Positions 7,369 through 16,902 of a DNA stretch of 64,000 nucleotides are shown here, one piece after another. The stretch covers positions 6,448,001 to 6,512,000 of the forward strand of contig NZ_LT670817.1 in NCBI RefSeq assembly GCF_900129425.1. The letters run 5' to 3'. The notes under the pieces were generated by a model that was not told where the DNA came from, searched no databases, and worked only from the letters and a program-made list of their open reading frames with translations. This DNA is from Bradyrhizobium erythrophlei. Lineage in GTDB: Bacteria; Pseudomonadota; Alphaproteobacteria; Rhizobiales; Xanthobacteraceae. The first letter of the stretch is position 1; every line of letters begins with the position of its first letter. The position numbers were made by a program, and so were the translations under genes.

Positions 7369-8765
7369 TTCGGCAGTTGGTTCACAGCACTGCTAGCGCC
7401 TGCAGCCTCCCGCATGGGAGGCGCAGTTTTGGTGTCAGCAACGGTGTCCGCTCTTTGATTTGGTTGAAGGCGTCCCCAAGTGAGGCGACGGCTTGCCCAG
7501 CTGCGGCTGCACAACATCTTGCGCCAGTAACGCTCGACGACCCGACAGACTTTTACGAGGCTCCGGAGATTTCCGGCGACGCCGTAATAGGCATAGTGGC
7601 CGCGCAGGACGATGTTGATTTCACCGGCCTGGTCGCTGATTTTATAATGCCGTATTCGCCGCATCAGCTCTTGCAGAGACAGGAGGCTGCGCTTTAGCCG
7701 AGATTTCTCGGTACGCATCCCAACCTTGAAGTTGCCTTTTTGGTTTCGCGAGCAATAGAGCGTCAGGCCCAGAAAGTAGATTGTTTCCGGGCGGTTCCTG
7801 CCGCGCTTGCCCGCGTGTTTCTGCGCGAACCGACCGAACTCGACCAGTTTGGTCTTGGTCGGCTCTAGAGCAAGGCCGAATTTCCCCAACCGGAGACGCA
7901 GGGCGTCCTGCACGCGGAGGGCATCCGATCGGTATTGGAAACAGATCACAAAGTCATCGATGTAGCGCACCAGTCGGGCTTCGCCCCGCAACCGGCCCTT
8001 CACCACGCGTTCAAACCAGAGGTCGAGAACGTAATGAAGGTACATATTGCTCAACAGCACGCTAATCGATCCACCTTGCGGGGTTCCCTGTTCGCTCGGA
8101 CGAACCGCTCCATCTTCCAGGACGCCCGCTTTCAACCAACGCCGGATCAAGCTGATCAGGCGCGGATCGCCTACCCGATATTCGACAAACCGGAGGACCC
8201 AATCATGATTGAGACTCCCGAAGAAGTTCTTCAAATCCGCCTCCAGCACCCAGCCGATCATGCCGCCGGCGATGACCTCATTGAGGGTCGCCAAGGCGGG
8301 ATGGGCGCTGAGCTCCGGCCTGCCGCCGAACGAGCAGGGCAAGAAGTCCTGCTCGTAGATGGCGGACAGCACCTCAGCCGTGGTGCGTTGGAGCGCCCGG
8401 TCGGCGACAGTTGGAACCCCGAGGGGGCGCTTCTCCGTCTTGCCAGGCTTGGGGATATAGACCCGCCGAATGTTAGGCGCGCGATATCCCTGGCGGTGGA
8501 TGGATTGGAGCACCGGCTCTATCCAGCCCTCGAAGCTCTCCTTCGCCGCCTCCACCGTCTGACCATCCACCCCGGCGGCGGATCGCTTCGGAATCTCTGA
8601 TAGATTCTCCAGCACCCGGTCGCGCGTGATGTGATGGGCCAGCGAGGTGAAGCGGAGATTTGGCTCCCTTCGAGCTTTCACTGCTATCTGTTCAAGTTTC
8701 GTTTCCATGGTCAGCTGATCTTCTCTTTGAATAGAAGGCCGTAACTCCCGTTGCATGGAGCCCAT
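7353..8765 (-). CDS. ltrA: Group II intron reverse transcriptase/maturase
   Basis: The product (about 470 residues) splices and mobilises the intron that encodes it. Reverse transcriptase blocks are visible in order: RT0 and RT1 (RRVYIPKPGKTEKRPLGVPT), RT3 (GWVLEADLKNFFGSLNHDWV), RT4 (PSEQGTPQGGSISVLLSNMY), RT5 with the active site YIDD in RYIDDFVICF, and RT6-7 (YFLGLTLY). A maturase/X domain follows (LRGHYAYYGVAGNLRSLVKV, WRKMLCSRS). No HNH endonuclease domain is present, as in classes that use nicked or single-stranded targets. The frame is open to a TTG at 8780; ATG at 8765, 8756 or 8708 could each be the start. The catalytic Asp pair is intact, so the protein may be active. Confidence 0.9.
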   Translation of the reverse strand: MGSMQRELRPSIQREDQLTMETKLEQIAVKARREPNLRFTSLAHHITRDRVLENLSEIPKRSAAGVDGQTVEAAKESFEGWIEPVLQSIHRQGYRAPNIRRVYIPKPGKTEKRPLGVPTVADRALQRTTAEVLSAIYEQDFLPCSFGGRPELSAHPALATLNEVIAGGMIGWVLEADLKNFFGSLNHDWVLRFVEYRVGDPRLISLIRRWLKAGVLEDGAVRPSEQGTPQGGSISVLLSNMYLHYVLDLWFERVVKGRLRGEARLVRYIDDFVICFQYRSDALRVQDALRLRLGKFGLALEPTKTKLVEFGRFAQKHAGKRGRNRPETIYFLGLTLYCSRNQKGNFKVGMRTEKSRLKRSLLSLQELMRRIRHYKISDQAGEINIVLRGHYAYYGVAGNLRSLVKVCRVVERYWRKMLCSRSWASRRLTWGRLQPNQRADTVADTKTAPPMREAAGASSAVNQLPKSVVR

Positions 8766-9236
8766 GTCGCCCAAGAACAATTCAACTACCGCTGACCGCT
8801 TCCCCAGGTGGCCGGCTCTCCCGTCCTCGGAGTACTATCGGTCAGTCTGACTTCCACCCGGTCATCAGACCCTTCTCACCTCTTCGGCTTGGCAGGTCCT
8901 ACAAGCTTGCGCCTGAACCGGATGGATTTCCCTTGTTCACGTTGCTTCCTTTGGTTGCATGCTGGCGGTACGAACCCCGGGAGCATCTCAGGCCGCTGGC
9001 GTTGGCGCGGTCTTTGGTTCCGCCTTCCCCATTACGGGATAGGGTCAGAAACTCCGATCACGATCGATTTCGGGGCTATTTTCCCGTTCACTTCATTCCG
9101 GCCTACAACCTCCCTGTCTACGCTTCGCAGCGGCCGTTACCGGACGCCACGCAAGACTCGGTTCGCGGCTGCTCGCTAGGCTTTGCCGCGGCCGTCATCG
9201 CAGACGGCAGACTTCAACGCGCTTGCAAGGCGCAAC

Positions 9237-9472
9237 CCGCACAGATCCCGGCGTGCGCTGCTAACGCACCGGGCTCCTCCCTCGGGTTCTGGCGTCGAAG
9301 GGGTGACAAGGCAGCGGGTGTATAGTTCTGATTGGCGGAAAGAAGCGGGCGGCGAACTGGATGAACCTCTCCCAGCTGAGGCGTGCCGTTTGGCTGCGCC
9401 GCTTGAGCGATGCGAGCCAGAGCCGCTTCACCTTGTTGAAGAACCACCACAGGCTCGGGTGGTTATCGGCTA
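9237..9472 (-). mobile_element. 3' remnant of a second group II intron (RT tail plus domain V)
   Basis: On the minus strand the frame ending at 9261 reads NHPSLWWFFNKVKRLWLASL, then KRRSQTARLSWERFIQFAAR: the maturase-domain end of a group II reverse transcriptase of a different class. Domain V follows at 9244-9276 (GAGCCCGGTGCGTTAGCAGC paired with the following GCACGCCGGGATC). The frame again stops (TAG) inside domain V. The 5' part is gone. The relic lies just after the terminator of the 9540-10139 gene, which is where terminator-seeking introns insert. Confidence 0.7.
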
Positions 9473-9488
9473 TCAGTCGAATGTCCGA

Positions 9489-9516
9489 CAAAAGAAAGAC
9501 CGCCTCGCGGCGGTCT
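9489..9516 (-). terminator. Rho-independent terminator of the coiled-coil gene
   Basis: On the minus strand AGACCGCC-GCGA-GGCGGTCT is followed by TTCTTTTG, an 8-bp perfect stem with U-rich tail, 24 bases after the stop codon of the gene at 9540-10139. Confidence 0.85.
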
Positions 9517-9539
9517 CTCCGAATCCAATCAGCACTTGG

Positions 9540-10139
9540 TCAAGCAACTCGCTTGAACGCCTCCTGCGCCATCTGATTGGCGCGATCGAATGCAGCGCGC
9601 GTTTCCGTTAAAGCAGCCATAAGTGCGGACCATGACTGGGTCCCCGCCTCGTTCAACTTCTGGAGTTTTTTCTCCGCCTCGGCGGCATCGGCGTTCATAC
9701 GATTTACGGCGGCGTCGATTTCGCTCCGACGCTTAGCAGCGAATTTTTTGGCATCGATGCCAAGCTGATCGGCCGCTTCGCGCCACGCTTTCAATTGGGC
9801 GTCGGCTTGAACCTTGAACGTCGCCTGTTGGTGCTCGATTTTTTTGCCGAAGCTCTCGACATATTTCTTGACCTCGGCCTCGAACGAGCGCCAGTCAGCT
9901 TCTAGTTTTGCCTTTGCCTGAATCCAAGCGGACTCGTTAGCTTCCGACTGCTTCGTAATCGTTTCCCGGAAGTCATCGCGCTGCTTACGCAGGTCAGCCA
10001 GAACCTTGTTGGCCTTGTCGCGGGCATCGGACTGCACCTCGGCGAGCTTCCCTTCAAACGACGTCACTGCGGCGTCCATTTCATCGAGACGCTCCTTGGC
10101 CCAATTTGTAAAGAAGTGGATATTGCTTTGCGTAGCCAT
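9540..10139 (-). CDS. Coiled-coil phasin-like protein
   Basis: The 199-residue product is almost wholly helical and charged, with heptad-like patterns (WAKERLDEMDAAVTSFEGKL, KANKVLADLRKQRDDFRETI, AEAEKKLQKLNEAGTQSWSA). It ends ALTETRAAFDRANQMAQEAF, a composition like phasins and related granule- or envelope-associated coiled coils. It has no signal peptide or membrane segment. GGAGAT stands before the ATG. A near-perfect FixK/FNR box is centred 80 bases upstream of the start codon, the right place for a -41.5 activator site with a 39-base leader, so microaerobic induction is likely. The exact function is not known. Confidence 0.75.
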   Translation of the reverse strand: MATQSNIHFFTNWAKERLDEMDAAVTSFEGKLAEVQSDARDKANKVLADLRKQRDDFRETITKQSEANESAWIQAKAKLEADWRSFEAEVKKYVESFGKKIEHQQATFKVQADAQLKAWREAADQLGIDAKKFAAKRRSEIDAAVNRMNADAAEAEKKLQKLNEAGTQSWSALMAALTETRAAFDRANQMAQEAFKRVA

Positions 10140-10212
10140 TGCTCATCTCCATGAATTTCGAAATGGTGCTGCCCACCCATCTTGCTGATTAACATGCCGC
10201 GCCAAACCATTT

Positions 10213-10226
10213 TTGATGTGGGTCAA
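10213..10226 (-). promoter_or_regulatory. FixK/FNR-type box upstream of the coiled-coil gene
   Basis: TTGATGTGGGTCAA matches TTGA-N6-TCAA and deviates from TTGAT-N4-ATCAA at one base. Centre-to-start distance is 80.5 bases to the ATG at 10139, allowing a transcription start 41.5 bases from the centre. Confidence 0.6.
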
Positions 10227-10286
10227 CGTCAAACCTCAGAATGATCTTGGTCTGACCGGACAAGCCATGATTAAATTGGGCCGCGC

Positions 10287-10300
10287 TTGATCTAAATCAA
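10287..10300. promoter_or_regulatory. Perfect FixK/FNR box in the coiled-coil/phosphoketolase interval
   Basis: TTGATCTAAATCAA is a perfect TTGAT-N4-ATCAA palindrome. Used rightward it would start RNA near 10335 with a leader of about 350 bases to the phosphoketolase ATG; used leftward, near 10252. It is therefore a candidate oxygen-responsive control site for the carbohydrate operon. Confidence 0.65.
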
Positions 10301-10686
10301 CGACCATCGCCGACGCGCGCCTAACCTGCGGGCAATGCCGCGGCTGTCGATCGCGCTGATCTGCATCTCCTTCGAGCACCCGCCTTGCCGTGTCGGGCGA
10401 AGGTGTCGACATCGACTGACCACGCGGGCTTCGCAAGCAGAGCGGCGCGGTGAAGTACCGAGGGGACATCGTGATTGCCCGGAACGGTTAGTTCACGCCA
10501 GTGAAGGAAACCATGGTATGGCCCCACGCCCAATTTCAAATTGTGCAAGGTTCACCACCCGATTTGACCTCGTTCGACCTTGCAGCGCTCGGCAGTAAAA
10601 ATGTCGAAGAGTAAGAAGAGCTAATCCGTGTTCAGACGCAGCTTTTTAAGGAGCTGCAGCAGTTAGATGACCTGGATCAGGAGGCA
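10301..10686. other. Long leader/intergenic region before phosphoketolase
   Basis: No gene is convincing here. An open frame starting at 10335 has Arg/Cys-rich content and no ribosome site. The bases just before the phosphoketolase start carry a good AGGAGG (10678-10683). In-frame sequence upstream of it (EELIRVQTQLFKELQQLDDL) looks protein-like and could be the end of a degraded gene. Confidence 0.4.
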
Positions 10687-13084
10687 ATGATGGCTGACAA
10701 AGAGCGGGCATTGATGGATGCGTACTGGCGGGCCGCCAACTACCTGTCGGTCGGCCAGATCTATCTCTATGACAACCCGCTGCTAAAGCAATCGCTCACC
10801 AAGGAACACATCAAGCCCCGGCTCCTCGGCCACTGGGGAACGACGCCAGGCTTGAACTTCATCTACGTTCACCTGAACCGGGTGATCAAGAAGCACGACC
10901 TCGACATGATCTACATCACCGGCCCCGGGCATGGCGGTCCCGGTCTGGTCGCCAACGCCTACCTCGAGGGGACCTACAGCGAGGTCTATCCGAACATCTC
11001 TCCCGATGAAGAGGGCATGAAGCGCCTGTTCAACCAATTTTCCTTTCCTGGCGGCATTCCGAGCCACGTTGCACCGGAGACTCCCGGTTCAATTCACGAA
11101 GGCGGCGAACTCGGCTACGCCCTCTCGCATGCCTACGGGGCGGCCTTCGACAACCCCGATTTGATCGTTGCCTGCGTTGTCGGCGACGGCGAAGCGGAGA
11201 CTGGACCGCTGGCAACGAGCTGGCATTCCAACAAATTCTTGGACCCGGCGACCGACGGGGTGGTGTTGCCGATCCTGCACCTGAACGGGTACAAGATTGC
11301 CAATCCCTGCATTCTCGCCCGCATCAGCCATGAGGAGCTGGAGCAGCTGTTCCGCGGCTATGGCTACACGCCGTATTTCGTCGAGGGGGATGAGCCGGGA
11401 AAAAATGCACGACCTCATGGCCGCCACTCTAGATAGGGTCGTCGGCGAAATTCAGCGCATCAAATCGGACGCATGTCGAAAGGGTTTCAGCGAGCGTCCC
11501 CGCTGGCCGATGATCGTGCTTCGCACACCCAAGGGCTGGACGTGTCCGAAAGAAATCGATGGCAAGCGCACCGAGGACTACTGGCGCTCGCACCAGGTGC
11601 CGATGGGCGAGATGCATGAGAATGCGTCCCATGTACGCATTCTAGAACAGTGGATGAAGAGCTACCGACCTGCGGAGCTCTTCGACGACAGCGGCCGCCT
11701 CCGACCCGAGTTGGCCGACCTCGCACCTCGAGGTACCCGCCGCATGAGCGCCAACCCGCACACCAATGGTGGCTTGCTCCTGCGTGAACTGCGGCTGCCG
11801 AGCTTCCGCGATTACGCTGTCGAGGTGACCGCACCCGGCGCCGTTACGGCCGAGTCCACGCGGGTGATGGGCCGGTTCTTACGCGATGTGATGAAACTGA
11901 ACATGGAGCAACGAAATTTCCGCCTTTTCAGTCCCGACGAGAATAACTCGAATCGATGGCAGGATGTGCTCGAGGTCACCAATCGTGCCTGGGTCGCGGA
12001 AACCCATCCCTGGGATGATCACCTGGCCCCTGGCGGGCGGATCATGGAGATGCTCAGCGAACACCAATGCCAAGGCTGGCTCGAGGGCTATCTCCTGACC
12101 GGCCGGCACGGCTTCTTCTCTTGCTACGAGGCGTTCATCCACATCATCGATTCGATGTTCAACCAGCACGCCAAGTGGCTCAAGGTGTGCAACCACATTC
12201 CCTGGCGGCGACCGATCGGCTCGCTGAACTATCTCTTGTCGAGCCATGTCTGGCGCCAGGACCACAACGGCTTCAGCCACCAGGACCCGGGATTCATCGA
12301 CCACGTCATCAACAAGAAAGCCGAAGTCATCCGCGTCTATCTGCCGCCCGACGCCAACTGTTTACTGTCGGTCACCGACCATTGCCTCCGCAGCCGGAAC
12401 TACGTCAACGTCGTTGTCGCGGGCAAGCAGCCCGCTCCTCAGTGGCTGACGATGGACCAGGCGGTCAAGCACTGCGAGGCTGGCCTCGGCATCTGGGAGT
12501 GGGCCAGCAACGACCAGGGCGGTGAGCCCGATGTCGTGATGGCCTGCTGCGGTGACGTGCCGACGCTAGAGACCATGGCCGCTGTCGACCTCCTTCGAAG
12601 GCACGCGCCCGAGCTGAAGGTCCGCGTCATCAATGTCGTCAATCTGATGAAGCTGCAGCCAACGACCGAGCACCCGCACGGCCTGCCGGATGGCGATTTC
12701 GATGCGCTGTTCACCGTCGACAAGCCGATCATTTTTGCCTTCCATGGCTACCCGTGGCTGATACACCGGCTGACCTACCGGCGTACGAACCACCGGAACA
12801 TTCACGTGCGCGGCTACAAGGAAGAGGGCACGACCACGACACCGTTCGACATGTGCGTGCTGAACGATCTCGATCGCTTCCACCTCGTGAGCGATGTGAT
12901 CGACCGCGTGCCAAAGCTCGGACCGCGGGCCGCTTACGCTAAGCAGGCGATCCGGGACAAGCTCATCGACCACAAGGAGTACATCGCCCGATACGGGGAC
13001 GATATGCCCGAGATCACCGGCTGGAGATGGGGGCAGGAGGCGGCTTCCGCGGTGGTTCGTTCGACAGCCGCCGATAATGTATGA
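10687..13084 (+). pseudogene. xfp: Phosphoketolase (xylulose-5-P/fructose-6-P), interrupted by a one-base frameshift
   Basis: Phosphoketolase splits xylulose-5-P (or fructose-6-P) with phosphate into acetyl-P plus glyceraldehyde-3-P (or erythrose-4-P) using thiamine diphosphate. The first frame (10687 to 11399) encodes the N-terminal part: AYWRAANYLSVGQIYLYDNP, ITGPGHGGPGLVANAYLEGT, FPGGIPSHVAPETPGSIHEG and the ThDP motif GDGEAETGPLATSWH. At a run of six A (11400-11405) the frame must shift by one base to continue MHDLMAATLDRVVGEIQRIK. The rest, to 13084, is intact: SANPHTNGG, FSPDENNSNRW, LEGYLLTGRHGFFSCYEAFI, QDHNGFSHQDPGF, HGLPDGDFDALFTVDKPIIF. Removing one A restores a normal 800-residue enzyme. 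This is a real frameshift, slippage-corrected expression, or an assembly error; the pristine downstream sequence argues for recent or artefactual damage. Confidence 0.88.
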
Positions 13085-13105
13085 CCCTGCTGGCGGGAGG
13101 AGAAC

Positions 13106-13675
13106 GTGAACGTGTTCGCAATCAGGCACGGGGAGACGGCCTGGAGCCGCAGTGGCCAGCACACGGGTACGACGGACATTCCGTTGACCGACAACGGCCG
13201 CCGGCTTGCCAAGCGGATGCGGCCGGTACTCGCGGCCGAAGCCTTTGCGCTGGTTCTCTGCAGCCCGATGCAGCGAGCACGAGAGACCTGCGAGCTGGCA
13301 GGCTTGGGAGATAAGGCCGTCATCGACTTTGATCTCGTCGAGTGGAATTACGGGGAATACGAGGGGCTGACGCCCGAGCAAATCCAGGAGATCGCGCCGG
13401 GCTGGTTGATCTTCCGGGATGGATGCCCGGGCGGCGAGACGCCGGAGCACGTCGGTGCGCGCGTGGACCGGGTGATCGCCCGGTCGCGCGCGATGGAGGG
13501 CGACACCGCGTTGTTCGCGCACGGGCACGTCCTGCGCGTGTTCGTGGCGCGCTGGATCGGGCTGCCTCCGGGCGGAGGTCAACACTTTCTGCTGAATACG
13601 GGCACCCTGTGTGTGCTGGGCTACTACGGCAAAATACCGGCCCTAGGGATTTGGAACGGACCTCTCCTCGACTAG
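13106..13675 (+). CDS. Histidine phosphatase family protein (phosphoglycerate mutase-like)
   Basis: The 189-residue product has the RHG catalytic motif at the very N-terminus (FAIRHGETAWS), the phosphate-pocket Arg in CSPMQRARETCELAG, the acid in DLVEWNYGEYEGLT and the second His in ALFAHGHVLRVFVARWIG. The family removes or transfers phosphate through a phospho-His; sugar phosphates are common substrates. The GTG start has GGGAGGAG just before it. It follows the phosphoketolase by 21 bases and precedes a sugar-phosphatase-like gene, so it probably acts on a sugar phosphate of the same pathway; the substrate is inferred. Confidence 0.85.
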   Translation: MNVFAIRHGETAWSRSGQHTGTTDIPLTDNGRRLAKRMRPVLAAEAFALVLCSPMQRARETCELAGLGDKAVIDFDLVEWNYGEYEGLTPEQIQEIAPGWLIFRDGCPGGETPEHVGARVDRVIARSRAMEGDTALFAHGHVLRVFVARWIGLPPGGGQHFLLNTGTLCVLGYYGKIPALGIWNGPLLD

Positions 13676-13729
13676 ATCGCAGCGAGGTCAGTTGTGCGCT
13701 CAGGTCCGTGAGTAACAGGAGAGCGATTC

Positions 13730-14485
13730 ATGCCGCGGCCTGAGAGCAAGCGCGTCAACCGTGACCAGTACGACGCCGTTCTTTTTGATCTCGACGGCGT
13801 AATAACGAACACTGCCACTCTCCACGCGACGTGTTGGAAGCAGATGTTTGACGAATACCTTCGGGAGCGAGCGGAACAGAAAGGGGAGGTATTCCGCCCC
13901 TTTGATCTCGCCACGGACTACCGGCTCTACGTGGATGGAGAGCTCCGTTTCGACGGCGTTCGTGACTTTTTGAGATCACGCCGTATCCAACTGCCTGAGG
14001 GAACCCCTGACGACCCTGCAGACGTCGAAACCGTGCACGGACTCGGGAATCGCAAGAACGAGCTGGTGAACTGTGCCATCGCGGAGCTGGGCGTGGAGCC
14101 TTACGCCGGAACCGTCCAATTCATTCATCAACTCCGCCGGGATGGGTTCAAAATTGCCGTCGTGACCTCCAGTCAAAACTGCGATGCCGTCCTGAGGGCG
14201 GCCAAGTTAGACGACCTGTTCGAAGTGCGGGTCGACGGCAATCTGATCCAAGCACAGCGACTTGCCGGGAAACCGGCCCCGGACACGTTCTTGATAGCTG
14301 CAAAGCAGCTCGGTGTTGAGCCGATACGGACAGTGGTCATCGAGGATGCCATTTCCGGAGTTGAGGCCGGCTCCAATGGGAAGTTCGGGCTTGTGATCGG
14401 CGTCGCACGCAAGGGAAATGCCGAGGAGCTGAAGCGTCATGGCGCGCATCTGGTGGTCGACGACTTGGGCGAACTGGTCGAGTGA
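13730..14485 (+). CDS. HAD-family hydrolase, probable beta-phosphoglucomutase
   Basis: The 251-residue product carries all HAD motifs: nucleophile and acid Asp in VLFDLDGVITNT, Ser/Thr in AVVTSSQNC, Lys in RLAGKPAPDTF, and Asp pair in VVIEDAISGVEAG. The cap segment between motifs I and II (CWKQMFDEYLRERAEQKGEV) is of the size seen in beta-phosphoglucomutases. The next gene is a GH65 phosphorylase, whose product is beta-glucose 1-phosphate; beta-phosphoglucomutase turns this into glucose 6-phosphate. The pairing supports that role, though a plain phosphatase is possible. Confidence 0.8.
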   Translation: MPRPESKRVNRDQYDAVLFDLDGVITNTATLHATCWKQMFDEYLRERAEQKGEVFRPFDLATDYRLYVDGELRFDGVRDFLRSRRIQLPEGTPDDPADVETVHGLGNRKNELVNCAIAELGVEPYAGTVQFIHQLRRDGFKIAVVTSSQNCDAVLRAAKLDDLFEVRVDGNLIQAQRLAGKPAPDTFLIAAKQLGVEPIRTVVIEDAISGVEAGSNGKFGLVIGVARKGNAEELKRHGAHLVVDDLGELVE

Positions 14486-14520
14486 CCAACGCCTCGCGCT
14501 GACGTGGGAGGAACAGCCCG

Positions 14521-16902
14521 ATGCTGCACCATGAACGCCTCAGGCCGCCATCCCATGATTATCCGGCCGATGAGTGGAACGTCATCGAAAAAACGTTTCA
14601 CCCTGAATTCCTGGCCCAGTCGGAAACGATGTCGGCGCTCGGCAACGGATATCTCGGCATGCGCGGGTGCCCGGAAGAAGGGGGCCCCAACGCCGAGAAT
14701 GGCACTTTTATCAATGGGTTCTATGAAACACGCCCGATTGTCTATGGCGAAGAAGCTTATGGTTTCGCCAAAACTGGCCAGACGATCTGCAACGTGACCG
14801 GCAGCAAGATCATCAAGCTCTTCGTTGATGACGAGCCGTTCTGGTTGCCCAATGCGCGTTTGTTAAAATACGACCGGCGGCTCAACATGAAGTCCGGGAC
14901 GCTCGACCGGGAGATCCTTTGGGAGACGCCCGCCGGAAAACAGGTGTCGATCACATCCCGACGTTTGATCTCTTTCGCCAACCGGCACGTGGCCGCCATC
15001 TCCTATTGTGTGACACTCCTCAATGCGCAAGCCTTTGTCGTGATCTCGTCGGAGATGGCGACCAATGAAGCCAGCGCCGGCGACAGCGGGGGCGACCCGC
15101 GATTGGCGCGAGCCCTTCCGGGCCGGGTACTCCATCCGCGAGCGAGCTACTCCAAAGACCGGCGCATCGTGCTGTGCCATGCGACCGAAAGCAGCCGCTT
15201 CACGCTGACATGTGCGACTGACACTGCGTTGGAGAGCTCTTCCCCGCATTCCTGCAAGGTTGTCCACACCGCTGACTTCGGCCAAGTTGCGTTCACCATC
15301 GACGCGCAGCCCGGCTGTCCACTCGAACTAACCAAATACCTCGTCTATCACACCTCGCAGACGGTTTCGGCCGAAGAGCTCTGCGGCCGTGCTGAATGGA
15401 CATTGGATCGCGTAGTGACCCAGGGCTTCCGGCAGCTGCTCGCCTCTCAACAGCAGTACATGGACGATTTTTGGCGCCGGAGCGATGTGCGGATCAAGGA
15501 TATCAGGGAGGACCGAACAAAGCGCAGCACCGTGGAGATCCAACAAGCGATCCGTTTCAACCTTTTTCACATTCTGCAGGCCTCGGCGCGGGCGGAGGAC
15601 ACGGGTGTGCCGGCGAAAGGCCTCACCGGACAAGCTTACGAAGGGCACTACTTTTGGGACACGGAGATCTACTTGCTGCCGTTTCTGACCTACACGTCCC
15701 CGCGGATCGCCAGGAATCTCTTGGCCTTTCGCTACAAGATGCTGCCGCAGGCACGAGCGCGCGCCAAGGAATTAGACCATCGAGGAGCCATGTTTCCGTG
15801 GCGCACCATCAACGGGGAAGAAGCATCGGCGTACTACGCCGCCGGAACCGCGCAGTATCACATCAATGCGGACATCATGTACGCGCTGCGCAAGTATGTG
15901 CAGGCGACGGGCGATGAAGCATTCCTGCGAGACTTCGGTGCCGAGATGCTCGTGGAAACGGCGCGCCTATGGCTGGACCTGGGGTTCTACTCGGATGCAA
16001 AAGGAGGAAAGTTCTGCATCAACGGTGTCACTGGCCCCAATGAATACAACGCCGTCGTAAATGACAACGCATATACGAATTTGATGGCCCGCGAAAACCT
16101 GCGGTACGCAACCGAGGTTGTCGAATCCCTGCGGGCGACAGAGCTGGATGCATACAACGCGCTTGTACAAAAAACCGCGCTTGAGCCGTCTGAGGCGAAG
16201 GCATGGATCCACGCGGCGGAGAATATGTATGTGCCGTATGATGAAAAGCTGCAGATTATTCCGGAGGATGACAACTTTCTGGACAAGGAGCCATGGGATT
16301 TCCGGAACACGCCGGCCGACCATTATCCGCTGCTGCTATTTTATCATCCTCTGAATATTTATCGGAAGCGAGTGATCAAGCAAGCGGACGTCATCTTGGC
16401 CATGTTCTTGTTGGGCGACGTTTTTTCTCCAGAATCGAAGAAGCGCAACTTTGATTTCTACGACCCATTGACGACGGGCGACTCATCGCTCTCGTCATGC
16501 GTCGAGGCGATCATCGCCGCACAGATCGGCGACATTGATAAAGCCATTCGTTACGGGATGGCGGCACTGCTCATGGACTTGGCGGACGTGGGGGGTAACG
16601 TGAAGGACGGCTGTCATATCGCCTCCATGGGTGGCACCTGGATGATGCTTACCTATGGTTTCGGCGGTATGCGCGACGATGACGGCACGTTGTCGTTCTG
16701 GCCACGCCGTGCTCCCGAGGACAACGCCATCCTTCGATTTCCCGTAACCTACCGCGGCCAGCTGCTGGAAGTGGAAATCGGTCTGGAGAAGGTGGAGTAC
16801 GCGTTGCGTGAGGGCGAGTGCCTCGTCATCCGCCATGAAACCGAAGAAGTTGAACTGACTCGGGAAAATCCGCTGGCGGTGCGGACAATCAGTAGAAGAT
16901 GA
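14521..16902 (+). CDS. Glycoside hydrolase family 65 disaccharide phosphorylase
   Basis: The 793-residue cytoplasmic product matches GH65 enzymes that phosphorolyse trehalose, maltose, kojibiose or nigerose to beta-glucose 1-phosphate and glucose. The N-terminal sandwich domain opens with LGNGYLGMRGCPEEGG; the (alpha/alpha)6 barrel has GHYFWDTEIYLLPFLTYTSP, the catalytic Glu in NGVTGPNEYNAVVND, the phosphate-site RVIKQADVILAMFLLG and DSSLSSCVEAIIAAQIGDID. The C-terminal DUF-like beta domain ends ALREGECLVIRHE. The exact disaccharide cannot be told. It lies 35 bases after the HAD gene and in the same direction, so phosphorolysis and mutase step are linked. Confidence 0.88.
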   Translation: MLHHERLRPPSHDYPADEWNVIEKTFHPEFLAQSETMSALGNGYLGMRGCPEEGGPNAENGTFINGFYETRPIVYGEEAYGFAKTGQTICNVTGSKIIKLFVDDEPFWLPNARLLKYDRRLNMKSGTLDREILWETPAGKQVSITSRRLISFANRHVAAISYCVTLLNAQAFVVISSEMATNEASAGDSGGDPRLARALPGRVLHPRASYSKDRRIVLCHATESSRFTLTCATDTALESSSPHSCKVVHTADFGQVAFTIDAQPGCPLELTKYLVYHTSQTVSAEELCGRAEWTLDRVVTQGFRQLLASQQQYMDDFWRRSDVRIKDIREDRTKRSTVEIQQAIRFNLFHILQASARAEDTGVPAKGLTGQAYEGHYFWDTEIYLLPFLTYTSPRIARNLLAFRYKMLPQARARAKELDHRGAMFPWRTINGEEASAYYAAGTAQYHINADIMYALRKYVQATGDEAFLRDFGAEMLVETARLWLDLGFYSDAKGGKFCINGVTGPNEYNAVVNDNAYTNLMARENLRYATEVVESLRATELDAYNALVQKTALEPSEAKAWIHAAENMYVPYDEKLQIIPEDDNFLDKEPWDFRNTPADHYPLLLFYHPLNIYRKRVIKQADVILAMFLLGDVFSPESKKRNFDFYDPLTTGDSSLSSCVEAIIAAQIGDIDKAIRYGMAALLMDLADVGGNVKDGCHIASMGGTWMMLTYGFGGMRDDDGTLSFWPRRAPEDNAILRFPVTYRGQLLEVEIGLEKVEYALREGECLVIRHETEEVELTRENPLAVRTISRR

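Larger units (their letters stand above)
7270..9236 (-). mobile_element. Group II intron with reverse transcriptase, minus strand
   Basis: The element comprises a structured 5' region with motifs typical of group II domain I (minus strand 8790-9236), the reverse transcriptase gene, domain V (7336-7368) and a probable domain VI hairpin (minus strand CCGGAGGCGG...CCGCCTCCGG near 7298-7328). The 5' end is placed at about 9236, where the minus strand reads GTTGCGCC, directly after domain V of another intron relic. The 3' end is not fixed and could lie anywhere from about 7205 to 7295. Boundaries are inferred; the presence of an intron is not in doubt. Confidence 0.75.

Noticed and set aside
10335..10598. 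87-codon ORF starting where the FixK box would place the transcription start
   Set aside because: Arg/Cys-rich composition typical of non-coding GC-rich frames, no ribosome site.
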